Shown: positions 32,873-40,305 of the stretch, one piece after another | Numbering within the stretch: the stretch's first letter is position 1 | Layout: every line of letters begins with the position of its first letter | Source: Nitrospirota bacterium | GTDB taxonomy: Bacteria > Nitrospirota > Leptospirillia > Leptospirillales > Leptospirillaceae | NCBI GenBank assembly: GCA_023481175.1 | Contig: JAMCWM010000034.1 | Span: 37,631 to 101,630 of the forward strand | Direction: 5' to 3' | Length of the DNA stretch: 64,000 bases | Translations under genes and position numbers: made by a program | The notes under the pieces: model-generated | What the model saw: only the letters and a program-made list of their open reading frames with translations | What the model was told of the DNA's origin: nothing | Database searches by the model: none

Positions 32873-32876
32873 CCCA

Positions 32877-32891
32877 ATGTCTGTCAGACAT
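32877..32891 (+). promoter_or_regulatory. 15-bp palindrome in the rplS leader
   Basis: ATGTCTG-T-CAGACAT forms a perfect inverted repeat between trmD and rplS, 23 bases before the rplS ATG. It may be part of an L19 leader structure; evidence is symmetry only. Confidence 0.3.
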
Positions 32892-32913
32892 GGCAGAAAT
32901 GATGAGGTGAGTC

Positions 32914-33261
32914 ATGCAGGTGCTTGATCAGGTTGAACAGCTGTTTATGAAAGAGGAAGCGCCCCGGGTCTCCGTGGGAGAAACCGTCCGGGTCCACACC
33001 AAGGTCGTCGAGGGCGAAAAAGAAAGAATTCAGGTCTTCGAAGGTGTGGTGATCGGAATCCGTGGCGGGGGAACGAGGGAGATGATGACCGTTCGGAAGA
33101 TCTCCTTTGGTGTCGGGGTTGAAAGGACCTTTCCGGTGCACTCTCCGCAGGTGATCAAGGTTGACCATGTCCGCTCGGGACGTGTCCGTCGCGCCAAGCT
33201 ATACTTCCTTCGGGACAAGAAGGGGAAGGCGGCCCGCCTGAAAGAGGCCAAGGAGGAGTAG
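32914..33261 (+). CDS. rplS: 50S ribosomal protein L19
   Basis: 115 aa. It reads [17 protein letters not shown] near the start, then [47 protein letters not shown] (quoted in part), the L19 signature with the VGDTV and F-E-G-V-V-I motifs, then [44 protein letters not shown]19 sits at the 30S-50S interface. The C-terminal tail is Lys/Glu-rich. AGAAATGATGAGG precedes the ATG, with GATGAGG as a moderate ribosome-binding site. Followed after 22 bases by rnhB. Confidence 0.96.
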   Translation: MQVLDQVEQLFMKEEAPRVSVGETVRVHTKVVEGEKERIQVFEGVVIGIRGGGTREMMTVRKISFGVGVERTFPVHSPQVIKVDHVRSGRVRRAKLYFLRDKKGKAARLKEAKEE

Positions 33262-33283
33262 TTTCATCCGCGGGAAAGCGGCT

Positions 33284-33925
33284 TTGCCCGACGGAGGGTG
33301 GGAGGACCTTGTCGCTCAGGATTTTGTCGGAGGCCCCTCGTGTCTTGTCGTGGGGGTGGACGAGGTCGGACGAGGGGCCCTGGCGGGTCCCGTAACGGCG
33401 GCCTGTGTCGTCTTTCCTCCGCCGGTCGCAAGATTCGCCGGATTCGGGATCGGCGATTCGAAGTCGATCTCCCGGGAAAAGCGGGAGGCGCTGTCCCGCT
33501 GGATCACGGAAAACGCCCTTCACACCGCGTTCGGGTGGGCCTCGGTGGAAGAAATCGAGCAACTCAATATCAGGGGGGCGACTCTCCTCTCCATGAAAAG
33601 GGCTGTCAGGACCCTTCCGGGATCCCTTTTCTCCGATCATGGAGTTCTGCTTGCCCTTGACGGAATGGATCGTCTCCCGGATTGTCCTTTCCCCCAGCGG
33701 GCTATCGTGGGTGGAGACCGGGAGATCCTCTCGATTGCGGCCGCCTCCATTCTTGCAAAGGTTGCGCGAGACCGCTATATGGCCGAAATTGACTCTCTTT
33801 CTCCGGAGTACCGATTCCGGACCCACAAAGGATACGGAACAGAAGAGCACCGGGAGGCCATCCGGAGACACGGACTCTCTCGTCATCATCGGGCCCTTTT
33901 TTGTCGTAAGGCCCTTGGACTCTGA
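33284..33925 (+). CDS. rnhB: Ribonuclease HII
   Basis: 213 aa; removes single ribonucleotides misincorporated in DNA and RNA primers. The TTG at 33284 is the earliest start that keeps the whole N-terminus; no ATG or GTG lies closer in frame until inside the fold. The catalytic residues appear in VGVDEVGRGALAGPV (Asp and Glu, near residue 24-30), LALDGMDRLP (Asp, near 122), and AASILAKVARDRYM (Asp near the RD motif). The C-terminus has FRTHKGYGTEEHREAIRRHGLSRHHRALFC, the RNase HII-specific HKGYGT...H...HR block. rplS-rnhB order is widely conserved. Confidence 0.93.
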   Translation: MPDGGWEDLVAQDFVGGPSCLVVGVDEVGRGALAGPVTAACVVFPPPVARFAGFGIGDSKSISREKREALSRWITENALHTAFGWASVEEIEQLNIRGATLLSMKRAVRTLPGSLFSDHGVLLALDGMDRLPDCPFPQRAIVGGDREILSIAAASILAKVARDRYMAEIDSLSPEYRFRTHKGYGTEEHREAIRRHGLSRHHRALFCRKALGL

Positions 33926-33958
33926 TGGACCGGGGCCCCCGCCGACCGCTTCAGTTTC

Positions 33959-34951
33959 ATGAAAGAGCCATCTGTAATGTCCTACTCCGAATCTGACACT
34001 TTTTCCGGACCCTCCTTTCGTTCCTGGTTCTGGATCCTTTCAAATCTGATTTTTTCTTCCATTCTTCTTCTTTTCGTCTTTTGGACCGTTACAACTTATC
34101 TTCTCCTGGACAACCTACGTCTCCGCTCGGCCGCTGCCGCCCATATCCTTCTGATATTCGACACCCCCCCCGCGCCAGCAGAGATCCAGGGACTCAAGGC
34201 GACGATGGAAAAGATCGCGGGGGAGGGAAGCGTCTCGTCGCTTCAGGCCCCTGACCGGCAGAGCCGGACCGGGAGAAAAAATAGCCAGCGCATTCTCTCG
34301 GTCGCGGTCTCCCTGGGACGGGCTCAGGACGGTCAGACGGTGACTCTGTCGGATCAGATCCGTTCGCTTCAACAGATTGTAAAAAATGATACGGCCATCA
34401 AGGAGGTCGTCTTCAACCCTGAGTGGGTGGCAAGAGTCGATCTCCTTGCCGGGATCTCCGAAAGGGCAAAAAAAGGACTCGAAGTCCTGGGGGGTCTCCT
34501 GTCCTTAGGGCTTGCTCTCTACTGGGCAAGAGTCTCCCTTCTCTTCTGGTCCCATCTTTTTCCCGCAAGGCCACGCGCCTTGAGAAGGGATCCTCCGCCA
34601 CGTCAAGGCTCCCTGTTCCAGCGGGAGCGAGAGGATGAGGAGAACTTCCCGCTCCCGGAGCGCGAAGAGGAAGAAAAAAAAGATCTGCCCTCATTTTTAA
34701 GGATCCCTTCCGCGGGGCTCTGGGGAGCTCTCGCGGGTTTGGTGGCCGTTTTCCTGGCCTTCAGCCTCCGCTCCATCCTCTATGTCGGATCCCAGAATCC
34801 TTTTCTGCCGGGTGCCTTGGGGTCTCATCCTCTGACCAATCATCTCTGGATCATGGGTTCCGCGCTTGGGGCAGGACTGGGGCTCGCCGGTGGGGTCCTC
34901 TACCTCGTCCTTCCTTTCCCTTCTCCAAAAAGAGAACACATCCGGCCGTGA
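33959..34951 (+). CDS. FtsX-like membrane protein
   Basis: 330 aa. Layout: short cytoplasmic N-terminus; TM1 at about 25-48 (WFWILSNLIFSSILLLFVFWTV); an extracytoplasmic domain to about 160 that includes QTVTLSDQIRSLQQIVKNDTAI and a region with LLAGISERAKKGLEVLGGL; TM2 near 170-195; a cytoplasmic Arg/Glu-rich loop (about 200-250, strongly charged: REREDEENFPLPEREEEEKKD); TM3 (AGLWGALAGLVAVFLAFSL) and TM4 (GSALGAGLGLAGGVLYLVL). This is the layout of FtsX, the permease that controls septal amidases via EnvC. Sequence identity is low, the usual RxEIxIMxLvGA motif is not obvious, and no ftsE gene adjoins. The order FtsX-EnvC-CtpA supports the call. Confidence 0.55.
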   Translation: MKEPSVMSYSESDTFSGPSFRSWFWILSNLIFSSILLLFVFWTVTTYLLLDNLRLRSAAAAHILLIFDTPPAPAEIQGLKATMEKIAGEGSVSSLQAPDRQSRTGRKNSQRILSVAVSLGRAQDGQTVTLSDQIRSLQQIVKNDTAIKEVVFNPEWVARVDLLAGISERAKKGLEVLGGLLSLGLALYWARVSLLFWSHLFPARPRALRRDPPPRQGSLFQREREDEENFPLPEREEEEKKDLPSFLRIPSAGLWGALAGLVAVFLAFSLRSILYVGSQNPFLPGALGSHPLTNHLWIMGSALGAGLGLAGGVLYLVLPFPSPKREHIRP

Positions 34952-36159
34952 CGCGAAATTTGATGGAAGGAGCCTTTATTCGGAGCCGATGGCATTCCCG
35001 GGCAACTCCTTTCTTCGTTTTTTTTCTCATTTTCCTCATGGGGCCCGAGGCCGGGGAAAAATCCCTTGCGGCGTCCTCCCCGTCAATCCGTACCATCGAA
35101 AAAAAGCTTGAATCCCGCGAACGGGAGATGCATGCGCTGAAACTCCGGCTCGCGAAGAACAAGGATCGATTGAGGCGATACAAGGGACGACGGCTGAAGC
35201 TTAAGGTCCAGATCCTGAAACTCCGGGTTTTGCTGGAAGATTTTCACCTCCAGGTGGAAAAACTCCAGATCCGGGAAATCCAGGATCGTCAGGCCATCAA
35301 ACGTCTTGACCATGCCATGGCCCATCTTGGGGTGGTGGTCAATGCGGATCTTCAACAGAAAAACTCCCTCGAGTCGCGGCTTCTCCTGAGGAGGGCGGAG
35401 GTCTCCCTGTCCCGTCTCGACGGAACGGATATCCAGCCAGACACGATCCTTCGTTCCAATATCCTCTCCGATCAGACCCAACATCTCGACACCCTCCTTC
35501 ATACCTACCGGAACAAGGAAAATCGCCTGAGACTCAGCCGGTCCCAACTTCAAACCTTGCAGAATCATGAAAAGAACCTTTTGAATAAAAGAGAAAAAGA
35601 GGAATCCAGCCTCAAGAGGAATATGGGGCGAATCCAGGAAGAGATCGCCCGGCTGAAAAAAAAGGAAAGGGCGATTGCCCAGGACAATCGCACCATCCTG
35701 AAGCGCCGACGAAAGCTCATGAATCTGATCGCCCGCTTGGAGCGGATGCGTCGCCGGAGTCACCGGCGCGAAACCTTCTCACATCCTCCTGTGCTCGGAC
35801 ATACGGTCTTCATGTGGCCGGTCGAGGGAAGAATTGTGGAGAAGTACGGAACCTTTCACGACGGGATCGACATTGCCGCTCCGGTCGGATCACGCGTCCA
35901 CGCCGCCTGGCCGGGAAAGGTTCTTTTTGCCAGGGCCTACTCAGGCTATGGGCGGCTGGTCATTCTGGCCCATGGAGCCCATCTCTACACGTTGTACGGC
36001 CATCTTGACCATATTTTTGCGAGGGAAGGCCAACCCGTTCCCAAGGGAGGGATCATTGGCACGGTCGGACGGGGAGGGACCCGTGGCCAGTCGACTCTCT
36101 TCTTCGGGGTGACAAGACGGGGAAAGCCGATGAGTCCTATGGATTTTCTCGGGCACTGA
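34948..36159 (+). CDS. EnvC-like murein hydrolase activator (degenerate M23/LytM protein)
   Basis: 403 aa starting at GTG 34948, which overlaps the previous stop (GTGA). A signal-like hydrophobic stretch (FFVFFLIFLMGPEAGEKSLAA, residues 22-42) is followed by a long coiled coil (about 48-280, rich in Lys, Arg, Gln, Leu: KLESREREMHALKLRLAKNKDRLRRYK quoted in part) and a C-terminal LytM domain. The first metal motif remains as HDGIDIAAP, but the HxH motif is replaced by STLFFGV, exactly as in EnvC, which is catalytically dead and activates amidases. The ending PMDFLG also matches EnvC. It would link FtsX-like signals to peptidoglycan amidases in the periplasm. No amidase gene is adjacent. Confidence 0.82.
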   Translation: MTRNLMEGAFIRSRWHSRATPFFVFFLIFLMGPEAGEKSLAASSPSIRTIEKKLESREREMHALKLRLAKNKDRLRRYKGRRLKLKVQILKLRVLLEDFHLQVEKLQIREIQDRQAIKRLDHAMAHLGVVVNADLQQKNSLESRLLLRRAEVSLSRLDGTDIQPDTILRSNILSDQTQHLDTLLHTYRNKENRLRLSRSQLQTLQNHEKNLLNKREKEESSLKRNMGRIQEEIARLKKKERAIAQDNRTILKRRRKLMNLIARLERMRRRSHRRETFSHPPVLGHTVFMWPVEGRIVEKYGTFHDGIDIAAPVGSRVHAAWPGKVLFARAYSGYGRLVILAHGAHLYTLYGHLDHIFAREGQPVPKGGIIGTVGRGGTRGQSTLFFGVTRRGKPMSPMDFLGH

Positions 36160-36305
36160 TGCCTTTTCCCGTTCCGGTTAGGATGTCTGTTGTTGTAAAG
36201 CAGGGCGATGCATGATATTCTCAGATCAGGATTTGTTGAGGTGTCGCAACCGTTGAAGGTTTTCCTGGCTCATCCCAAGGAGATCGGGAAAATTTCAATT
36301 AAAGG

Positions 36306-37634
36306 ATGTCTATGCATTTTCAGAGTTTTAAAAAGGGATCAGGGCGATCAGTCTGGACGTGGATCATGAAAACAGGAAATATCTTTCTCGTGCTTGCTGT
36401 CGGCATCCTGGTCGGGGGAGTGGGCCATGCCGTACTGGCAGACGGGGGGACGGACAAAAGTCTCAAGATTTTTTCCATGGTGTATGCCCTGATCCAGAAC
36501 GACTATGTCGACAAGATCCCGGCCCAGCCGGTCCTTGACAGCGCGATCCGGGGGATGGTCGCCTCCCTGGATCCGCACTCCGAGTATATGACGCCTCAGG
36601 AATACCACGATCTGGAGATCAACACCCAGGGGCGCTTCGGAGGCGTCGGAATCAAGATCACCACCCAGGGCAACCATATCATCGTCCAGGCTCCGATCGA
36701 CGACTCTCCGGCCTTCCGGGCGGGTATCAAGTCCGGAGACGAGATCATACGTGTCAACGGAGTCAGCACGGCTTCTCTCGGACTGGCAAAGGCGGTCAGG
36801 ACGATGCGAGGACGGCCGGGAACCCATGTCGTCCTGACCATATTCAGAAAAGGGGTCTTCAAGGCGCGGGATTTCGATCTGGTCCGCGAGGTCATCAAGA
36901 TCCATACGGTGAAATACCGTATGCTGAGACACCATATCGGGTATGTGCTTGTCCGGGAGTTCTCAGAGAATACCGCGCGGGATCTTGATGCGACGCTGAA
37001 GAAGCTCGACAGAAAGGGGATGAGGGCCCTGATCATCGATCTTCGCAACAACCCCGGAGGATTGCTGACAAGTGCCGTTGATGTTTCCTCCCTGTTCATT
37101 CCCGACAACAAGGTGGTCGTCTCGATGAAAGGGCGCCGCCAGGAGCGCGCCTTCCGTTCCCATGGGGGAGAGGATTTCCCCCGGGTCCCTGTGGTGATTC
37201 TGGTGAATACGGAAACGGCGTCGGCGGCTGAAATCGTTTCAGGGGCCCTCCAGGATTATCACCGGGCCACCATCATCGGGACCCAGACCTTTGGCAAGGG
37301 GTCCGTCCAGACCATTCTTCCCCTCTTTGACGGATCGGCGCTCCGGTTGACGACCGCCCGGTATTTCACCCCCTCCGGACGTTCGATCCAGGATTACGGC
37401 ATCACCCCGGACCTCATCGTCAAGGAAAAGATCCCCCGGGGTACCCGCGCCATATCGGTCCCACGCGAGGTCGATCTCAAACATCATTTTCTCAATCCCG
37501 ATGGGAAGGAGCATCATGTGGTCATTCCCTCCGGGAACATCCAGAAACATCTTGTCTATCCTATTCCATCCGGCAAGAAGGACACCCAGCTTGCCGCCGC
37601 GATCAGGGTCCTTGAACGCAAAATTTCCGACTGA
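36306..37634 (+). CDS. C-terminal processing peptidase (CtpA/Prc family, S41)
   Basis: 442 aa. The N-terminus has a positively charged start and one helix (MKTGNIFLVLAVGILVGGVGHAVLA), so it is exported or anchored. Residues about 60-100 are the family's N-terminal 'MVYALIQNDYVDKIPAQPVLDSAIRGMVASLDPHSEYM' block (quoted in part), then a PDZ domain (about 115-190) with FRAGIKSGDEIIRVNGV, and the protease domain with the catalytic Ser306 in TETASAAEIVSGAL and Lys331 in TQTFGKGSVQ. DYGITPDL follows. Carboxyl-terminal processing proteases trim periplasmic proteins and regulate cell-wall hydrolases. It lies 147 bases after the EnvC-like gene and may share its function. A short palindrome (TTCGGGGACCCCGAA, 37637-37651) follows the stop. 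Confidence 0.93.
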   Translation: MSMHFQSFKKGSGRSVWTWIMKTGNIFLVLAVGILVGGVGHAVLADGGTDKSLKIFSMVYALIQNDYVDKIPAQPVLDSAIRGMVASLDPHSEYMTPQEYHDLEINTQGRFGGVGIKITTQGNHIIVQAPIDDSPAFRAGIKSGDEIIRVNGVSTASLGLAKAVRTMRGRPGTHVVLTIFRKGVFKARDFDLVREVIKIHTVKYRMLRHHIGYVLVREFSENTARDLDATLKKLDRKGMRALIIDLRNNPGGLLTSAVDVSSLFIPDNKVVVSMKGRRQERAFRSHGGEDFPRVPVVILVNTETASAAEIVSGALQDYHRATIIGTQTFGKGSVQTILPLFDGSALRLTTARYFTPSGRSIQDYGITPDLIVKEKIPRGTRAISVPREVDLKHHFLNPDGKEHHVVIPSGNIQKHLVYPIPSGKKDTQLAAAIRVLERKISD

Positions 37635-37636
37635 TG

Positions 37637-37651
37637 TTCGGGGACCCCGAA
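37637..37651 (+). terminator. Short palindrome after the CtpA gene
   Basis: TTCGGGG-A-CCCCGAA forms a perfect short inverted repeat three bases after the stop. The spacer is a single base and no T-run follows, so a terminator role is weak. Confidence 0.3.
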
Positions 37652-37718
37652 TCGGGGCCGGAATTTTCTTGCGAATCTCCCCTTTCTCCATCCCTTCCTG
37701 ATCCGGATCAAGAGGGAC

Positions 37719-37747
37719 TTGCCAACTCTATGATCCTTTGGTATCAT
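37719..37747 (+). promoter_or_regulatory. Sigma70-type promoter of groESL
   Basis: TTGCCA (37719-37724) and TATCAT (37742-37747) are separated by 17 bases. Transcription would start at about 37754, inside the CIRCE element immediately downstream. This is the standard arrangement of HrcA-repressed chaperone promoters. Confidence 0.7.
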
Positions 37748-37748
37748 T

Positions 37749-37775
37749 TTATCACTCAGTAGGTGTGAGTGCTAA
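37749..37775 (+). promoter_or_regulatory. CIRCE operator (HrcA binding site)
   Basis: TTATCACTC (37749-37757), nine bases, GAGTGCTAA (37767-37775). The right arm is the perfect CIRCE consensus and the left arm has one mismatch (TTAgCACTC to TTAtCACTC). The element overlaps the start of transcription 36 bases before the groES ATG. HrcA itself is not in the window. Confidence 0.88.
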
Positions 37776-37811
37776 AACCTGGGGTCAACTTCAAGCAAAA
37801 TGGAGGTTTTT

Positions 37812-38075
37812 ATGAAATTTAAGCCTTTGAAGGATCGTGTTTTCGTCAGCTATGCCGAGGAGGTCGAAAAGACTCAGGGAGGGCTTTATATTCCTGATGC
37901 CGCCAAGGAAAAGCCCCAGAAGGGAAAGGTCGAGGAGATCGGTGAAGAGGTGAAATCCCTCAAAAAGGGTGACACGATCCTTTTCGACAAATATTCCGGA
38001 TCGAAGATCTCCATCGACGGAACGGATTACCTCATTTTAAGGGAAGAAGACATCCTGGGCGTTTTTGTGGGCTAA
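37812..38075 (+). CDS. groES: Co-chaperonin GroES (short form)
   Basis: 87 aa starting at ATG 37812, after GGAGG; an ATG at 37800 is in frame but has no ribosome-binding site. GroES caps the GroEL cavity. Blocks: MKFKPLKDRVFVSYAEEVEKTQGGLYIPDAA, with the mobile loop that binds GroEL (KTQGGLYIP), then KEKPQKGKVEEIGEEVKSLKKGDTILF and SKISIDGTDYLILREEDILGVF. Compared with the usual 95-97 residues, the region between KGKV and the KKGD strand is shortened: the roof hairpin (VGPG...NG..) is missing, as in some other bacterial and phage co-chaperonins. Mobile loop and core remain, so it should work. First gene of the CIRCE-controlled operon. Confidence 0.95.
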   Translation: MKFKPLKDRVFVSYAEEVEKTQGGLYIPDAAKEKPQKGKVEEIGEEVKSLKKGDTILFDKYSGSKISIDGTDYLILREEDILGVFVG

Positions 38076-38149
38076 GATCCAGAACAGGGGCATGATTCAA
38101 CGGTTTCATCGGATTAAAAGACTAAACGTATTCTTCAGGAGGAAAAGAT

Positions 38150-39778
38150 ATGGCAAAACAGATGATTTACAGTGATGAGGCCCGGAATGCCGTGCTTCGC
38201 GGAGTGACTGCCCTGGCGGATGCCGTAAAGGTGACACTCGGTCCCAAGGGCCGCAATGCCGTGATTGACAAGAAGTTTGGCGCCCCCACCATCACCAAGG
38301 ATGGCGTGACGGTGGCCAAGGAAGTCGAGCTCAAGGATCCCTGGGAAAACATGGGGGCCCAGCTGGTGAAGGAAGTCGCCTCCAAGACGAGCGACATCGC
38401 CGGTGACGGGACGACGACGGCGACCGTTCTTGCTCACGCCATCTACCGCGAAGGGGTCAAGAATGTAACTGCCGGTGCCAACTCCATGGACATCAAGCGG
38501 GGAATCGACCTGGCTGTCTCAGCCGTGATCGAAGAGCTGAAGAAGCTCAGCAAGCCCTGCCAGGACAAGAAGGAGATCGCTCAGATTGCCACCATTTCTG
38601 CGAACAACGACTCCGAGATCGGACGTCTCATCGCCGATGCCATGGACAAGGTCGGCAAGGATGGGGTGATCACGGTCGAAGAGGCGAAGAGCATGTCCAC
38701 CTCCCTCGATGTGGTGGAGGGAATGCAGTTTGACCGCGGGTATGTTTCTCCTTATTTCGTGACCGACCAGGAGCGCATGGAGGTTGTTCTCGACAACCCT
38801 TACATCCTGATTCACGAAAAGAAGATCAGCAACATGAAGGACCTTCTTCCCATTCTCGAACAGATCGCCAAGATGGGCCGACCCCTTCTCATCATCGCCG
38901 AAGAGGTGGAAGGTGAAGCCCTGGCGACCCTGGTCGTCAACAAGCTCCGCGGAACCCTCAATGTGGCGGCCGTCAAGGCTCCCGGATTCGGTGACCGAAG
39001 AAAGGCCATGCTTGAGGATATCGCTATCCTCACGAACGGCACCATGATCGCGGAGGACCTCGGCCTCAAGCTCGAGAACGTCAAGCTGTCCGATCTCGGT
39101 CGCGCAAAGCGGGTTTCCATCGACAAGGACAACACCACGATTGTCGAGGGGGCTGGCGAGCATGCCAAGATCCAGGCCCGCGTGAAGCAGATCAAGGCCC
39201 AGATCGAAGAGTCCACCTCCGACTACGACCGTGAAAAGCTTCAGGAGCGGCTTGCCAAGATCGTTGGCGGCGTGGCGGTGATCAATGTCGGAGCCGCAAC
39301 GGAAACCGAAATGAAGGAGAAGAAGGCCCGCGTGGAAGATGCTCTCCATGCGACAAAGGCCGCCGTCGAAGAGGGAATCGTCCCGGGCGGTGGTGTGGCC
39401 CTCCTCAGATCCTCCTCCGTCCTTGAGCACCTGAAGGCGGAAGGCGACCAGAAGATCGGCGTCAATATCATCAAGCGCGCGCTCGAAGAGCCATTGCGGC
39501 AGATTTCCCACAATGCCGGGCTCGAAGGGTCCGTCGTTCTCCAGAGAGTTCGCCATGAAAAGGGTTCCATGGGATTCGATGCGGCCTCTGAAACCTACGT
39601 GGACATGATCCAGGCCGGGATTATCGATCCTACCAAGGTGACCCGTACCGCACTTCAGAATGCGGCCTCGGTCTCCGGTCTGCTCTTGACCACCGAAGTC
39701 ATGATCTGCGAACTTCCCGAAAAGGAAGCCAAGGGACCGGCCATGCCTGGTGCCGGCGGAATGGGAGACATGTACTAA
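38150..39778 (+). CDS. groEL: 60 kDa chaperonin GroEL
   Basis: 542 aa, forms the double-ring ATPase that folds proteins under GroES. The ATP site is visible as [16 protein letters not shown], the catalytic stretch as [10 protein letters not shown] (GDGTTT, near residues 84-93), the apical domain as residues 190-370, and the equatorial hinge as [15 protein letters not shown] near residue 403-417. It ends [10 protein letters not shown], a shortened Gly-Gly-Met tail. AGGAGG precedes the ATG. It is transcribed with groES from the CIRCE promoter and ends at the strong terminator at 39792-39822. All catalytic residues are intact. Only one groEL is in the window. Confidence 0.98.
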   Translation: MAKQMIYSDEARNAVLRGVTALADAVKVTLGPKGRNAVIDKKFGAPTITKDGVTVAKEVELKDPWENMGAQLVKEVASKTSDIAGDGTTTATVLAHAIYREGVKNVTAGANSMDIKRGIDLAVSAVIEELKKLSKPCQDKKEIAQIATISANNDSEIGRLIADAMDKVGKDGVITVEEAKSMSTSLDVVEGMQFDRGYVSPYFVTDQERMEVVLDNPYILIHEKKISNMKDLLPILEQIAKMGRPLLIIAEEVEGEALATLVVNKLRGTLNVAAVKAPGFGDRRKAMLEDIAILTNGTMIAEDLGLKLENVKLSDLGRAKRVSIDKDNTTIVEGAGEHAKIQARVKQIKAQIEESTSDYDREKLQERLAKIVGGVAVINVGAATETEMKEKKARVEDALHATKAAVEEGIVPGGGVALLRSSSVLEHLKAEGDQKIGVNIIKRALEEPLRQISHNAGLEGSVVLQRVRHEKGSMGFDAASETYVDMIQAGIIDPTKVTRTALQNAASVSGLLLTTEVMICELPEKEAKGPAMPGAGGMGDMY

Positions 39779-39791
39779 GAGTTCCGGATCC

Positions 39792-39822
39792 AAAAAGGGG
39801 GGGCTTTCCCCCCTTTTTTTTT
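39792..39822 (+). terminator. Intrinsic terminator after groEL
   Basis: A-rich arm, GGGGGGG, CTTT loop, CCCCCC and a T9 tract form a textbook Rho-independent terminator 13 bases after the groEL stop. The A-run on the left lets it also work for the opposite strand. Confidence 0.95.
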
Positions 39823-39967
39823 GTCCGGACCGATTTCGCCGTCGATCCCGATTGATGTAAAATGGAAAAAATGGGAGATTTGCGGATCTCGCATTGGGAG
39901 GGACGGTGGCCGGTCCTTGCAAACACAAGATACGTATCACAACCTTGATCCGAGGAGGAATGAGTCG

Positions 39968-40300
39968 ATGAGTGCAAATGTTGCGGATGTGTCTACGGCC
40001 GAATGGGACAATCGTGTCCTCGAGTCCAAGGGGGTGGTCATGGTCGACTTCTGGGCCCCCTGGTGCGGACCATGCCGCATGGTGGCTCCCGTTGTCGATG
40101 AGCTGGCGGAAGAGTACAAGGGGCGCGTGACCTTCATGAAGCTCAACACAGACGACAACCAGGATATTGCCGTCAGGTACCAGGTAATGGGAATCCCGAC
40201 CCTGATCTTCTTCAAGGACGGGAAGGTCGTGAGTAAACTTGTCGGGGCACAAAGCAAGAAAACCTTCAAGGAAAAGATCGAAGAGATTCTGGCGGCCTGA
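39968..40300 (+). CDS. trxA: Thioredoxin
   Basis: 110 aa. ATG 39968, with GAGGAGG before it. It reads [50 protein letters not shown] (quoted in part), with the classical Trp32-Cys33-Gly-Pro-Cys36 site, and has the cis-proline in [15 protein letters not shown], then [16 protein letters not shown] at the end. It is the general cytoplasmic thiol reductant. A 188-nt spacer with the groEL terminator precedes it; TAAAAT at 39858 could be a -10 element for its own promoter. It is followed after five bases by recN. Confidence 0.97.
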   Translation: MSANVADVSTAEWDNRVLESKGVVMVDFWAPWCGPCRMVAPVVDELAEEYKGRVTFMKLNTDDNQDIAVRYQVMGIPTLIFFKDGKVVSKLVGAQSKKTFKEKIEEILAA

Positions 40301-40305
40301 CCGGA

